IMG/VR virus record: IMGVR_UViG_3300036851_000218
Location: 1-64,000 of that record
DNA: 64,000 bases
Source of the DNA: a virus
Strand: one strand, 5' to 3'
Part shown: positions 6,309-15,090 of the stretch, piece by piece
How the letters are laid out: every line of letters begins with the position of its first letter
How positions within the stretch are numbered: position 1 is the stretch's first letter
The notes under the pieces: generated by a model
Seen by the model: only the letters and a program-made list of their open reading frames with translations
Databases searched by the model: none
Told to the model about the DNA's origin: nothing
Position numbers and translations under genes: made by a program

Positions 6309-8087
6309 ATGAAGAAAATTAAAATCAACGAAGAACAATTACGCGCTCGGTGTTTGCAACCGGAGACGGAGTTCTTTGAACTTGGTGAAGTTGTAACCAC
6401 TCAGGGACGCGGTGTGAATGCCCAGGAATCATTCTATATCTATAAAGATAATGGAGCGAAAGTCCTGGCAGTGGCGCATCTGGACTCAGTTATTATGCCC
6501 GATGAAAACTGGACATTCGAACGGGCGCGGTTAGGCCGCAACGGAGCGAAGCAAAACTATATCTGGAATCCGCAGTTAGATGATCGTCTAGGTGTGTACA
6601 TCATTCTGGATTTGCTGCCATCATTAATCGGTGAAGATCAGTACGATATTCTGCTGACCACCGACGAAGAAATTGGCGCAACTACGGCTGAAAACTTTGT
6701 AGCGCCAGCGGGTAAACAGTATAATTGGATTTTCCAATTTGACCGACGCGGCACAGGTGTAGTGCTTTATAATTATCAAGGCGGTGATTGGACACCCGCT
6801 GTCAGTGAATTTTTAACTGTCCAGCAAGGTTCGTTCTCGGACATTTCACGGCTGGAACACCTGGGTTGTAAGGCTATGAACGTTGGCACAGGCTACCACG
6901 ATGAACACCGTGATATGTGTTATATGATCGTAGAAGAAACCGAAGCCCAAGTCCGTAAGTTTCTGCGGTTCTATTACACCTATCGGGATGTGCATTTCCC
7001 GCACACAAAGGTTGTTACCCGTTACGGTGGCTACAGCCGATGGGACGATGAGGTTTACGAGAATGATTGGGTAAAAAATTATGGCACAGGCGGTTCAGGT
7101 TGGTGGGATGCATCTACTAATACGTGGCAGACAGGTACAAAACCCTCTTCCGGTACGATTAATGCCGACACTATCAGGGGGAAATACCTGACCAACAACA
7201 GCGCCAAGCTGACCCCATCTGAGTGGGTTAAACGACCCGACGTAACCGTTTTCACGATGAAACTGGACGGTCACGACCATAAGATTAAAATGTATAGTGA
7301 TCCGATCACAGGCCGACAGGCAATACACTGCGAGTCCTGCGGTGAAATCGAGCCTGTCGAGTCGATGTACTGGACAAAGCTAGAAGGTTTCCCTGTTTGC
7401 GAATCGTGCTACAATCTGAATAAAATGCCTGAGTTAAAGGCAGCGGATTTTTTGGAACTGAGGAATGAGTGGGGTGCAATCGAAGAGGACGGTACACAGT
7501 GGCATACACCAGACCGTCTGGTTTGGATTGCAGAAGGCGGATGGATCAGGAAATCCGGTTATAGCTGGATCAGGATCACGCCCCGTTGGGATCAGTTATA
7601 CGGTTGCCCCACAGGTTCAGTACCTAAAGCGGTTAGCTGCTCCCGTTGTCAGCAACCTGAATGGCAAGATGCGGCTGTTTTAAAGAAAGGCGCAGGACGT
7701 AAAGGACAGGATGTTTATTACTGCCGTTGGTGTGATGCCCATACTGGCGGCGATACAACCGAAGATGAAGAGGACGATACCGCTTACGGTTATGCTGATG
7801 ATGACGGTATGCGCCAACCCGACTATGCAGGTATCCTTGAGAAAGCTGGACGGGTCTACGATGATACATTAAATAGCCTGGATAACATTTTGTTGCTGCC
7901 TGCTGCTGGTGATACTCAGGAGATGGAAGGAATTGATTTGCAAGAAGATAGTTACGGCATGATGGATAACACCTGGGATCAGGATTGGCACTATACTGTA
8001 ACCGAAGATGGTCGTTCGTTTTGGGTACGTAATGGTCAATACATTCCGGTAGTGAATGACCCAACCGACGGGGAAGGCGCTGTATAA
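6309..8087 (+). CDS. M20/M28-like zinc metallopeptidase with C-terminal zinc ribbons (592 aa)
   Basis: I start at ATG 6309, just after the previous stop, not at the overlapping upstream ATG 6264. Residues 1-230 carry what looks like a complete di-zinc peptidase active site: AHLDS (H57, D59), LDDRLG (D91/D92), TTDEEIG (E120, E121), FDRRG (D145) and GYHDEH (H197/H200). This order matches the M20/M28/M42 clan. Residues about 340-520 add CESC...CESC and CSRC...CRWC zinc ribbons, followed by an acidic C terminus. It probably hydrolyses a peptide or amide bond in the cytoplasm; no signal peptide is visible. The substrate is unknown. It overlaps the next gene by one base. Confidence 0.7.
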   Translation: MKKIKINEEQLRARCLQPETEFFELGEVVTTQGRGVNAQESFYIYKDNGAKVLAVAHLDSVIMPDENWTFERARLGRNGAKQNYIWNPQLDDRLGVYIILDLLPSLIGEDQYDILLTTDEEIGATTAENFVAPAGKQYNWIFQFDRRGTGVVLYNYQGGDWTPAVSEFLTVQQGSFSDISRLEHLGCKAMNVGTGYHDEHRDMCYMIVEETEAQVRKFLRFYYTYRDVHFPHTKVVTRYGGYSRWDDEVYENDWVKNYGTGGSGWWDASTNTWQTGTKPSSGTINADTIRGKYLTNNSAKLTPSEWVKRPDVTVFTMKLDGHDHKIKMYSDPITGRQAIHCESCGEIEPVESMYWTKLEGFPVCESCYNLNKMPELKAADFLELRNEWGAIEEDGTQWHTPDRLVWIAEGGWIRKSGYSWIRITPRWDQLYGCPTGSVPKAVSCSRCQQPEWQDAAVLKKGAGRKGQDVYYCRWCDAHTGGDTTEDEEDDTAYGYADDDGMRQPDYAGILEKAGRVYDDTLNSLDNILLLPAAGDTQEMEGIDLQEDSYGMMDNTWDQDWHYTVTEDGRSFWVRNGQYIPVVNDPTDGEGAV

Positions 8088-8686
8088 TGCCTAGAGTTAA
8101 AACTTTGAAACCGCCGTTGACTGAAACCGATGTTGCCATGATGGAGTGGCTAGACACATTTTGGTCAACGACGTTCAAGAACCGCGCCCGTGCTACCATC
8201 CGTTTTGCCGACGGACTCGATGACGCTGTTACCGCTTTTCGTATGGCGGTAACACGCGATTGGTCGGACACAACCTTCACAATATGGGGTAGGCGGTTTT
8301 CTTTCACAGAGGTAAACTTTCGTAACGTAGTAGAGAACTTGTGGTCAAGTTGCCGTCGGGGAAACCAGCGTAAAATGGTACAGGTGTTCATGGTGCAATT
8401 ATCCTCACGTTATCTATCCGTGCCGACACAAGGATACTTTTTTGTGCTGGCAACTGATGACCCGAACTACTATAACCGCGCTTATCGGCACAGCTATAAC
8501 AGCCACAACGTCTTGTCCGAGTTTACTTACCAGCCAGAAACAAAGGCTGGCGCTGTCCAGAAATTGTTAGAACTGCGGGATGCTTTGCGGAGTCAGGGCG
8601 CTCGTATTGAAATGGACGTTAAGATCGGCAACCTGAAACTGGATGGGTATAATCTTCGTCCATATTATATGTACGAAAACATATAG
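8087..8686 (+). CDS. Hypothetical protein, early TxDW paralogue (199 aa)
   Basis: It starts with a TAATG overlap on the peptidase gene. The central segment AFRMAVTRDWSDTTF followed by VNFRNVVENLW matches the pattern in the genes at 3272, 4054, 8695 and 9465. No zinc motif here. The C terminus is rich in Tyr and Arg. The family appears helical with a conserved aromatic core. Its role is unknown; arrangement beside four relatives suggests expansion by tandem duplication. Confidence 0.7.
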   Translation: MPRVKTLKPPLTETDVAMMEWLDTFWSTTFKNRARATIRFADGLDDAVTAFRMAVTRDWSDTTFTIWGRRFSFTEVNFRNVVENLWSSCRRGNQRKMVQVFMVQLSSRYLSVPTQGYFFVLATDDPNYYNRAYRHSYNSHNVLSEFTYQPETKAGAVQKLLELRDALRSQGARIEMDVKIGNLKLDGYNLRPYYMYENI

Positions 8687-8694
8687 GGGGTTGT

Positions 8695-9468
8695 ATGGCT
8701 AGTAACATGGCTAACCTGGATACAATTAGTAACTACGAACAGATGATGTTGCGTAAAAAAGCAGAACAGGAACAGAGGATACAAACTGTACAAGACGAAT
8801 CTAAAGAGATGAATAGGTTTGTTATGCAGTTGCTTGGCAACCATATACCGGACAGCGAAACATTAAACACGATTGAGTACCTGTACAACATGCCAGAAAA
8901 TATGAGCCGGACAATGGTAGAAAAGCATACGTTTTTGGGGTCACTTATTCGCTCCAAGAAAGCCCGTAGAGAGGCATCGAAACAGATGGCGAGTAAATGC
9001 CTTACAGCTAAAGAGTTAAAACAAGCCATGATGATTTGCTGGACAGAAGATTGGCTGTCGCCGCAGAAATATGTGTATGACGCTTTCGATCAAGAGCATT
9101 TGAAAGTTGATATGCGTCATGCTGATTGGCAGTTCATAGCAGACCGTGTATTAGAAATCGATAACATAGTACCAACTTTCCCACGAAATCTTTACATATA
9201 TGGTGTGAGCCGACGCGAATTTACAGGATTGGCATCTCGCTTTGAGGTCTTAGGAACAGATCAAATTGAGACGCTGCGGTTGGCTAACCGTTTGAATAAC
9301 GTAAGTTCTCATTCAATAACATTTTCAACAATGTCTGTACAATCTATGGACGATGTTGAGAGACTGTTCATACAGTATCAATTACGGACACATCCGTACC
9401 TGTTATTAGGATGTCGAGAACTTCGTCCAGGCTATTCACGGCCTATGTATGGAGGGGAAATGCGATGA
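8695..9468 (+). CDS. Hypothetical protein, early TxDW paralogue (257 aa)
   Basis: The start follows a run of five G. Residues 15-50 (KKAEQEQRIQTVQDESK) are predicted coiled coil by eye. The segment LKQAMMICWTEDW then ADWQFIADRVLEI carries the family motif. The remainder has no recognised domain. Its last codons overlap the next gene as ATGA, so the two are coupled in translation. Confidence 0.7.
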   Translation: MASNMANLDTISNYEQMMLRKKAEQEQRIQTVQDESKEMNRFVMQLLGNHIPDSETLNTIEYLYNMPENMSRTMVEKHTFLGSLIRSKKARREASKQMASKCLTAKELKQAMMICWTEDWLSPQKYVYDAFDQEHLKVDMRHADWQFIADRVLEIDNIVPTFPRNLYIYGVSRREFTGLASRFEVLGTDQIETLRLANRLNNVSSHSITFSTMSVQSMDDVERLFIQYQLRTHPYLLLGCRELRPGYSRPMYGGEMR

Positions 9469-10145
9469 GTTACATGTCAAGACTAGCCAAACATGCAGAC
9501 ATGGCGGATTTAATAGCAGGAAAAGTGGACAGTTACACCGCTGCATTCTTAGCGGATTGGAGGAATCATTTGCGGGATGGATCAGCCACAGCAGATTGGT
9601 TAATGGAAGCGACAATATCTTCTATTGATAATGCCATTGTATTTCAGGACGGTTTCAATTCATTCCGTATGTGTGTAACTGATGATTACCTGCGGCGGGA
9701 ACGGTGGGGGTATTTATGGGAAAACATGGACTTAAAGGGGATGTATACCGCATTTTGGGATATGCTACGTAACCCTGACCGTAAGCCAAGAATGTTATAC
9801 ATGGTGGCTTATTCTTACTGGCACAAATGGGATACGTATCTGTCCGAAGAATACCACAACCACTATATTGTACATGACAAACCGGATAGGTTGGCAGAAA
9901 AGGCTGATTACTATAACAGAACCACATTACATGCAGGTTACTGCACTTATGATATAACCCGCGTGGAGGCCGAACTCGGTGAAATTACTGAGGAAACAGT
10001 GATGGATATGTGGAAACTACTATCCCCCTATAATAAAGACATGGATGTGTTGTTAAACTGTTACTTCACTTACGATGTTACTATTGGTAATTATCGCTTT
10101 GACGAAGGCACAACTCGCCCCCGAATATATGGAGAACGACTTTAG
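9465..10145 (+). CDS. Hypothetical protein, early TxD[WY] paralogue (226 aa)
   Basis: I choose ATG 9465 (MSYMSRLAKH), which has GGAGGGG about seven bases upstream and an ATGA overlap; the frame is open from an ATG at 9411, but that start would overlap the previous gene by 58 bases. The motif SFRMCVTDDYLRRERW replaces the usual W by Y, and MYTAFWDML follows at the usual distance. Tyr- and Trp-rich throughout. It ends just before the next promoter. Function unknown. Confidence 0.7.
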   Translation: MSYMSRLAKHADMADLIAGKVDSYTAAFLADWRNHLRDGSATADWLMEATISSIDNAIVFQDGFNSFRMCVTDDYLRRERWGYLWENMDLKGMYTAFWDMLRNPDRKPRMLYMVAYSYWHKWDTYLSEEYHNHYIVHDKPDRLAEKADYYNRTTLHAGYCTYDITRVEAELGEITEETVMDMWKLLSPYNKDMDVLLNCYFTYDVTIGNYRFDEGTTRPRIYGERL

Positions 10146-10148
10146 GGA

Positions 10149-10177
10149 TTGACAGATTTCCAATTCTGAGCTATTCT
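10149..10177 (+). promoter_or_regulatory. Sigma70-like promoter
   Basis: TTGACA (10149-10154), a 17-base spacer and TATTCT (10172-10177), beginning right after the preceding stop codon. It lacks the CTGTGG element seen in most others here. It serves the gene at 10206. Confidence 0.7.
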
Positions 10178-10205
10178 AGTAAAATCAAAACGAAAGGAAA
10201 CCACT

Positions 10206-11360
10206 ATGTCTTTTACCCTGGTAAATATAATAGAAGTAGATAACAAATGGCTCGTTCCGCCTATCATGCCCAAGTCTAATGGTTATGAGTCTGCTGATAA
10301 ATGGGACGCTTTGGATTGGGCAAGCGCCGAAGCGCATGAATATGAAAAGAAAACAGGTCGGATTAAAATTCCGGTGCTGTCAGATAATACTGTAGTCAAG
10401 CGTTACCGTGTACAGTTAGGGGATAAAGCTGTCAAACGGCTGGAACTGGACACCCGCGAAATTCACCGTCTACCTGTCTATAATATCCGCTTCATTCCCA
10501 TGCCGCCGTCATTGGCACAAGAGAACGGGTTGTCAATTGGATCATCTACAAATTATGGCGTTTATTTCGGCATCGTAATTAGCAGGGGAAAATGGGCATC
10601 GGTGTGTACTTCGCAGGTGCGTAAGACAGAAATGACTGATAACTTATCCTGGTCGAACCATTCGGTGCAGCGCCTTAAGATGCAGTATAATTACCCCAAG
10701 AACCGATACATGCCGGATGATGAACCTACACCGCCGATTGCACCGCAGTCTGAGTCACCTAAACGTACCGCAGACAAATTCAGCGCCTTTTATTCTCCGT
10801 ATAATAAAATGAGCATTACGGCAGAAGAGTTAGGCCAAGCCTTTAGCCGTATCACTGACTCATTATCCAGTATGGCGCTCTCTTCTGCGCCCCGTCCTGA
10901 ACCAATTATAGATGATGCACACCGACGCGAAATGCTTTATGGTCAATTTATTAGGCCAGAACCATCAGTGGAAGATGCTAACCCACGACGGAATGAATCC
11001 TATCAAGAGTGGTTGAACCGACGCTATCCTGAGTTGACTCATCAACCACCGCGACTACACGCATCTTGGGACGATCCTATAACTTTTAATCCGCTGCCGC
11101 GCATTGTGGCTTTCGATCCAGGGGCAAATTCACCGACGGATATTCCAGATCGTTACTTTGGTCAACATAATTGGGTATCCAGTGGAACAATCTCAGGCCA
11201 TTATACACCGCCGCCAATAGCGGAAGAAGATTTTCCTGACAATCCTGTACCGGAAACTGATGGGAATGTGACAGCCGAACTTGATTTCAACAATGATAAT
11301 CCGCACAGCTTTATGGATGGGTTAATTGAGTTGTTAGATGGGGGTGACACCGATGAATAA
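10206..11360 (+). CDS. Hypothetical protein with disordered Pro-rich C-terminal half (384 aa)
   Basis: The start follows GAAAGGAAACC. Residues 1-160 look globular, with a beta-rich stretch around NYGVYFGIVISRGKW. From about residue 165 the chain is rich in Pro, Asp, Glu and Ser (DDEPTPPIAPQSESPK) and looks disordered, ending acidic (LLDGGDTDE). This layout suits a scaffold or binding protein. It is the first gene after a promoter and overlaps the next start by eight bases. Confidence 0.65.
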   Translation: MSFTLVNIIEVDNKWLVPPIMPKSNGYESADKWDALDWASAEAHEYEKKTGRIKIPVLSDNTVVKRYRVQLGDKAVKRLELDTREIHRLPVYNIRFIPMPPSLAQENGLSIGSSTNYGVYFGIVISRGKWASVCTSQVRKTEMTDNLSWSNHSVQRLKMQYNYPKNRYMPDDEPTPPIAPQSESPKRTADKFSAFYSPYNKMSITAEELGQAFSRITDSLSSMALSSAPRPEPIIDDAHRREMLYGQFIRPEPSVEDANPRRNESYQEWLNRRYPELTHQPPRLHASWDDPITFNPLPRIVAFDPGANSPTDIPDRYFGQHNWVSSGTISGHYTPPPIAEEDFPDNPVPETDGNVTAELDFNNDNPHSFMDGLIELLDGGDTDE

Positions 11361-11739
11361 AAAATATCCGCAGTCGATATTAAATCAAGTAATTCAGAAA
11401 AACCGTAAAGACTTCAACGACGGTTTACAAACTGCTTTTGGTGTGTGGGTTGTCCTCCTAGTCGTAATTGTTTTAACCAATGCGGGTGCGGGACTGGCCT
11501 TTATAGTGGGTACTTTGTCCGGCACGGCTCTTACTCAAGCATTGTTCGGAAAACGTACAGGTATGTATATACAAACCATGTCCCAACAAATCAAGGACAA
11601 CCCCGAACTGGCAATCCGTATTGCAGACGTTATGCAGACGGAGAATAATCCAATCCCGCCGCTGTTTGGTATGGGCGATCAGAAAGAAATAGTAGCGTTT
11701 CGTAAGAAACTAGGTGAAAAATTCCATGACAATTCCTGA
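11353..11739 (+). CDS. Small membrane protein (128 aa)
   Basis: I use ATG 11353 (MNKKYPQSIL), six bases after GGGGGTG, rather than the ATG at 11338. After a basic N terminus, residues 28-62 are hydrophobic with glycines (FGVWVVLLVVIVLT and LAFIVGTLSGTAL), probably two spans or a hairpin. The C-terminal half is charged and cytoplasmic by charge pattern. No known family recognised. Confidence 0.65.
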   Translation: MNKKYPQSILNQVIQKNRKDFNDGLQTAFGVWVVLLVVIVLTNAGAGLAFIVGTLSGTALTQALFGKRTGMYIQTMSQQIKDNPELAIRIADVMQTENNPIPPLFGMGDQKEIVAFRKKLGEKFHDNS

Positions 11740-12214
11740 TTATGTGCAGGAAGCCTTCGATGCTTATAAGACTGCTGCCGATAACCTCAGAGACTTCCGA
11801 TCTGAGGTCGGTAACATTATAGAAAAAGAAGAAGAGATGACGCGGGAAAAAACGAATGCGCGTCGTGTACTTGACAACTCTGTATTAAAGTATTACAATA
11901 GTGATAGTTCGCAACGATCTTTTTTTGACGATAGTGTTAGTATACACAAAGATATTGTATTAGAGATTGTCGATGAATCCTGGGCGCTACGCGCCATCTT
12001 AGCTTTCTGCGACAACTATCAACAGACATACAGCGTTGATATGCGTACAGCATTCCTGAAAATTCTAGTAGGTTCGCTTAAGGAAAAGTTGTTAGCCGAT
12101 CCTGCGGCCTTCGGACTGGTAGACATTTCGAATGGTGAGCATGACATCCACTGGATCAGCCCAGGTTTCGAAGTCAAAACAGTTGATAAAGTAACAGTAA
12201 CTAATAAGGTATGA
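11726..12214 (+). CDS. Hypothetical protein with coiled coil (162 aa)
   Basis: Start ATG 11726 (MTIPDYVQEAF) lies inside the end of the previous gene and follows AGGTG. Residues 10-60 are helical and highly charged (EVGNIIEKEEEMTREK), probably coiled coil. The rest is mixed. It overlaps the next gene as ATGA. No domain recognised. Confidence 0.65.
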   Translation: MTIPDYVQEAFDAYKTAADNLRDFRSEVGNIIEKEEEMTREKTNARRVLDNSVLKYYNSDSSQRSFFDDSVSIHKDIVLEIVDESWALRAILAFCDNYQQTYSVDMRTAFLKILVGSLKEKLLADPAAFGLVDISNGEHDIHWISPGFEVKTVDKVTVTNKV

Positions 12215-12798
12215 GAAGATATATAATACTTGTATACCTACTATGTGCATTTATCGTTTCCTTAACCATAACACTTTCAATAGTAGTCGGTAATAATTCT
12301 AAGCAATTTGATATTAAGCTATACGAAAAGTATATGCCAGGGCAATCTGTGTATTCGTCACAATGCGACAAAGTTATCTGGCACAATACTTATTATAGTC
12401 AACGATTAAATTCCGCACCTGCATTCTCCTGTACTATTTTATTTACCCATAATCCAGTTGTCAGTGTATCCCTTACTATCGAAGACTCGCATATAATAAC
12501 ATATACTATCATAAGTTTTGATCCAGGTCGGGTTCAATTTGACGACATTTTAGATGACTATTCGAATGTTATATTAAAACCATACCGAAAATATGTCATT
12601 GTATATGACAAAAATATATTATCTGCCGTACTTAACTATATGTTACGACCATCTAAAACTTATAACTGGCAGAAAAATATGGGCGTTCTTTTTGTAAGAC
12701 GACCATACATTGTAGTAGCGGATAACATAACTATCTATACAAACTGGAAAAAAGGTACAGACCTATTTGGCGTTTCGCAATTAATTATTAGGAAATAA
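12211..12798 (+). CDS. Membrane-anchored or exported protein (195 aa)
   Basis: The N terminus MRRYIILVYLLCAFIVSL has two arginines followed by a hydrophobic stretch to about residue 27, an N-terminal anchor or uncleaved signal. The remaining 165 residues are beta-rich with two cysteines (SQCDKV, AFSCTI) 24 apart that could form a disulphide outside the cytoplasm. The segment is more AT-rich than its neighbours. Coupled to the previous gene by ATGA. Possibly a superinfection or envelope protein; this is a guess. Confidence 0.6.
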   Translation: MRRYIILVYLLCAFIVSLTITLSIVVGNNSKQFDIKLYEKYMPGQSVYSSQCDKVIWHNTYYSQRLNSAPAFSCTILFTHNPVVSVSLTIEDSHIITYTIISFDPGRVQFDDILDDYSNVILKPYRKYVIVYDKNILSAVLNYMLRPSKTYNWQKNMGVLFVRRPYIVVADNITIYTNWKKGTDLFGVSQLIIRK

Positions 12799-12800
12799 CA

Positions 12801-13127
12801 ATGTTCAATCCAAACAAAATTAAGCCTGGGCAAATCTCACGGACGCAGGCAGTTAAACCATTACCTGTGTTTGCCCCACGTGTTATTCCGGCTGACCCTA
12901 TATGTAATACGGCACAGTGTAAAAATCCAGCAGAGTTTATGATGGCTGGCAGTAAAGGATTTCACTTCGTTTGTACAGGCTGCGCGTTCAACGAGTCGGA
13001 GGCTATGCGCCTATCGGGAAAAAACCCGCACGACTATTTGTTGAAACTGCACACGCTGGAAGAGTTTGAAGAGTTGCGGAAAAAGAACGAAGTGCGAGTG
13101 CCATCTATTACACCTGCGGATGAGTAA
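12801..13127 (+). CDS. Small zinc-binding protein (108 aa)
   Basis: The N-terminal 33 residues are basic and Pro-rich. CNTAQC and, 18 residues later, CTGC together form a four-Cys zinc site around a FHFVC strand, much like zinc-ribbon proteins in phage early regions. The C terminus is helical and charged. It starts two bases after the preceding stop and ends just before a promoter. Probably binds nucleic acid or protein; not demonstrated. Confidence 0.65.
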   Translation: MFNPNKIKPGQISRTQAVKPLPVFAPRVIPADPICNTAQCKNPAEFMMAGSKGFHFVCTGCAFNESEAMRLSGKNPHDYLLKLHTLEEFEELRKKNEVRVPSITPADE

Positions 13128-13131
13128 CCGC

Positions 13132-13160
13132 TTGCCAAAATTTGAAATCTGTGGTAGTCT
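13132..13160 (+). promoter_or_regulatory. Sigma70-like promoter
   Basis: TTGCCA (13132-13137), a 17-base spacer ending CTGTGG, and TAGTCT (13155-13160). It has one -35 mismatch but the shared TGG before the -10. It serves the gene at 13177, giving a leader of only about ten bases. Confidence 0.65.
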
Positions 13161-13176
13161 GTAGTTGTGAGGAAAA

Positions 13177-13659
13177 ATGATCGACCAATTTACTCGACTT
13201 TGTAACGCTTATCAAGCCATGACCGATCACCTGGGAGTACCCTATGAAGGGCATGTATCCGAAATCCTGTATTATAGAAATCTACAGGAGTATAGCGAAA
13301 GCCCAACACCAGAGTCCGCTAGGATTATCTTCTCGTATGCGTCAGACAAAGGACTTATGGCGCAAGGAAAGATGCCCCTACGAGTTCTGGAATACCCCCA
13401 CATAGAACGCTATGCACGGATGTACTTCTATTGGAACAGGACGGTGGTGGACACCTTTGAAATACATATCGATCCACGTCGCCACCGGAAAAATTCGCAC
13501 ATCCGCTACGAGAAAACTGTGTACGATGTGCGAGAGGATTATGATGGGTACATGGAATCGACAGTAGCGCATAGGTTTATAAACTCATACAAGTTACAAA
13601 CGTTCCTAAAAATTGGAGATCGAAACGATCACGAAAACATCCAGCTATGGAATATATAA
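13177..13659 (+). CDS. Hypothetical protein (160 aa)
   Basis: ATG 13177 follows GAGG at short spacing and lies close to the promoter. The product has an N-terminal helical part and a basic central segment (HIDPRRHRKNSHIRYEKT). The tyrosine content is high. No conserved motif recognised. It is followed after 12 bases by the RYDD-repeat gene. Confidence 0.65.
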   Translation: MIDQFTRLCNAYQAMTDHLGVPYEGHVSEILYYRNLQEYSESPTPESARIIFSYASDKGLMAQGKMPLRVLEYPHIERYARMYFYWNRTVVDTFEIHIDPRRHRKNSHIRYEKTVYDVREDYDGYMESTVAHRFINSYKLQTFLKIGDRNDHENIQLWNI

Positions 13660-13671
13660 GGAGTAAAAATC

Positions 13672-14337
13672 ATGGCAACGAGTTCGTCAGGCATTCGAGA
13701 GCGTTACGAAGCAGAGCAGCGTAACCGACGCATCCAAAACTCCGAACCGCAGCGCCCCATTAACCGAAAGAACGGTAAGCAGCGGGACGGACGTTACGAT
13801 GAACGATATGACGATAGATACGATGATCGGTATGATAGTAGGTATGATGACCGTATACCGGATCGGGGCGGCTCACGCTTCTCCAACTCACCGCAGCGCA
13901 GCCAAGTAATCACGTTGAACCGTCTGGTGATTGAATGGTGGTTCATGGATAATACTATAGAAGTAGAAGAACGTGGCAGGAAGGTGGTGAAAAAAGAGCC
14001 TATCCTTATCCCCATCTTCACCGATATGTACTACTCGGACAAGTTCGGTGGACGGGCTAACCTGCAACACTGGAACGAATGGAAAAGCACCAACCTGCCG
14101 CTGCGGATTGACGGCATTGACTATAACGGAAAAGTGTACAAGCGAACCGATAAGGTCACACGTGAGGTATCGGAACGGGCAGACTTAGCCCACAATCAGA
14201 TGCTTGAGGCGGTGATTGACTTCTGGTTCACACCTAAACCTGATCCGAAAAAAGTCAAGCATTACGCTAGGGGATTTTTCCTGGCATCGTTTCTTATTAA
14301 CCTTGTGCTAATCTTGCACACCATTGGAGTATTTTAA
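13672..14337 (+). CDS. Tail-anchored membrane protein with RYDD tandem repeats (221 aa)
   Basis: The first 75 residues are disordered and highly charged and include five copies of RYD[DES] (residues 41-60). A globular region follows, with VIEWWFMDNTIEVEE and several Trp and Tyr. The last 20 residues (FFLASFLINLVLILHTIGVF) form a single membrane helix, so the protein is probably tail-anchored with its bulk in the cytoplasm. The RBS is AAGGAG. Charged repeats of this kind can mediate multivalent binding or condensate formation; function unknown. Confidence 0.7.
   Translation: MATSSSGIRERYEAEQRNRRIQNSEPQRPINRKNGKQRDGRYDERYDDRYDDRYDSRYDDRIPDRGGSRFSNSPQRSQVITLNRLVIEWWFMDNTIEVEERGRKVVKKEPILIPIFTDMYYSDKFGGRANLQHWNEWKSTNLPLRIDGIDYNGKVYKRTDKVTREVSERADLAHNQMLEAVIDFWFTPKPDPKKVKHYARGFFLASFLINLVLILHTIGVF
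13792..13851 (+). repeat. Five 12-bp tandem repeats encoding RYD[DES]
   Basis: Five in-frame 12-base units of the pattern CGN-TAY-GAY-GAN. Arg codons vary (CGT, CGA, AGA, CGG, AGG), as do the Tyr and Asp codons. Codon variation with a conserved peptide points to selection on the protein, not a recent DNA expansion. Confidence 0.8.
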
Positions 14338-14341
14338 ATTA

Positions 14342-14914
14342 ATGAACGTAGGCGAAATTCGGTTAGTAGATGATAGCATAGGAAGGCTTATCAAATTAAC
14401 TGACACCACTGCAATTTTCCTTTGTCTCTCTTTCCCCTACTTCCGATCCATGCGCCTCAGTGACGCTGATAAATGTAAAAAGTTATCAGCGTCACTTGGA
14501 GATTTCCAGCAGTTATTAGACCTCCCCGCTAACAATGCCTGGACACTCACCGCATGGCGGGGAGAGTTAAAACGTTTGACGCAAGCTGCCATAGAAGAGT
14601 ATGAAGATAGTCTGGAAGATTTAGACGACGACGGAGAAACCAGTTTTGCGAGAATGGATTTACTATTGAAGAAAATTATTAAGCAGCAGATAGATGAATC
14701 AGATTGGTTAACTGATCCGGTGGGTCAGGAAAAAGTAATCCAATATTCTATTAACTATTTAGATGTTACACCCGACTTGATTTATAAGTTTGTCAAAGAT
14801 ACAGACCGCCATCGATGGCAGTCAATTAAAAAAGCATCAGCCACCGCACATCTGATGATTGATGTTTACCAGTCAGCTAAACTTAAATTAAAGAACAGCT
14901 TATCTGACTATTAG
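14342..14914 (+). CDS. Hypothetical helical protein (190 aa)
   Basis: I start at ATG 14342 (MNVGEIRLVD), four bases after the previous stop, with GGAG about 13 bases upstream; a TTG at 14324 would overlap that gene. The N-terminal 40 residues look like a small beta barrel and the rest is helical and acidic (EEYEDSLEDLDDDGE). No motif recognised. Last gene before a 176-base non-coding stretch. Confidence 0.65.
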   Translation: MNVGEIRLVDDSIGRLIKLTDTTAIFLCLSFPYFRSMRLSDADKCKKLSASLGDFQQLLDLPANNAWTLTAWRGELKRLTQAAIEEYEDSLEDLDDDGETSFARMDLLLKKIIKQQIDESDWLTDPVGQEKVIQYSINYLDVTPDLIYKFVKDTDRHRWQSIKKASATAHLMIDVYQSAKLKLKNSLSDY

Positions 14915-14953
14915 GAATAGTATTACTTCCTTACATAATGCTTGAAAGTGGTC

Positions 14954-14983
14954 TTGACTTTTTGGTACTGAAAAACATAATAT
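14954..14983 (+). promoter_or_regulatory. Probable promoter in the 14915-15090 gap
   Basis: TTGACT (14954-14959), an 18-base spacer and TAATAT (14978-14983). It lies in a 176-base gene-free stretch that also contains a short direct repeat, TTAATAGAACAA, around 15010-15035. I see nothing else in the gap except the GCGAGG ribosome binding site of the next gene. Confidence 0.55.
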
Positions 14984-15090
14984 ATAATTATGGTTTTGGA
15001 GACCATAAGTTAATAGAACAATTAATAGAACAACACTTAGTTTAGGTCTTACCTGCTTAGCTTTAACATGACCCCCGCGAGGTACATATA

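Noticed and set aside
6309-8087. Reading the 6309 gene as a phage endolysin or peptidoglycan amidase.
   Set aside because: The motifs fit M20/M28-type metallopeptidases, there is no export signal or cell-wall-binding domain, and the gene is in the early region.
7633-8391. Minus-strand 252-residue open frame.
   Set aside because: It lies antisense to the peptidase gene and its neighbour, which have clear motifs and start sites. The translated product has no domain and no upstream site.
13792-13851. CRISPR-like array at the RYDD repeat.
   Set aside because: Units are 12 bp and contiguous without spacers, lie inside a gene and keep the reading frame.
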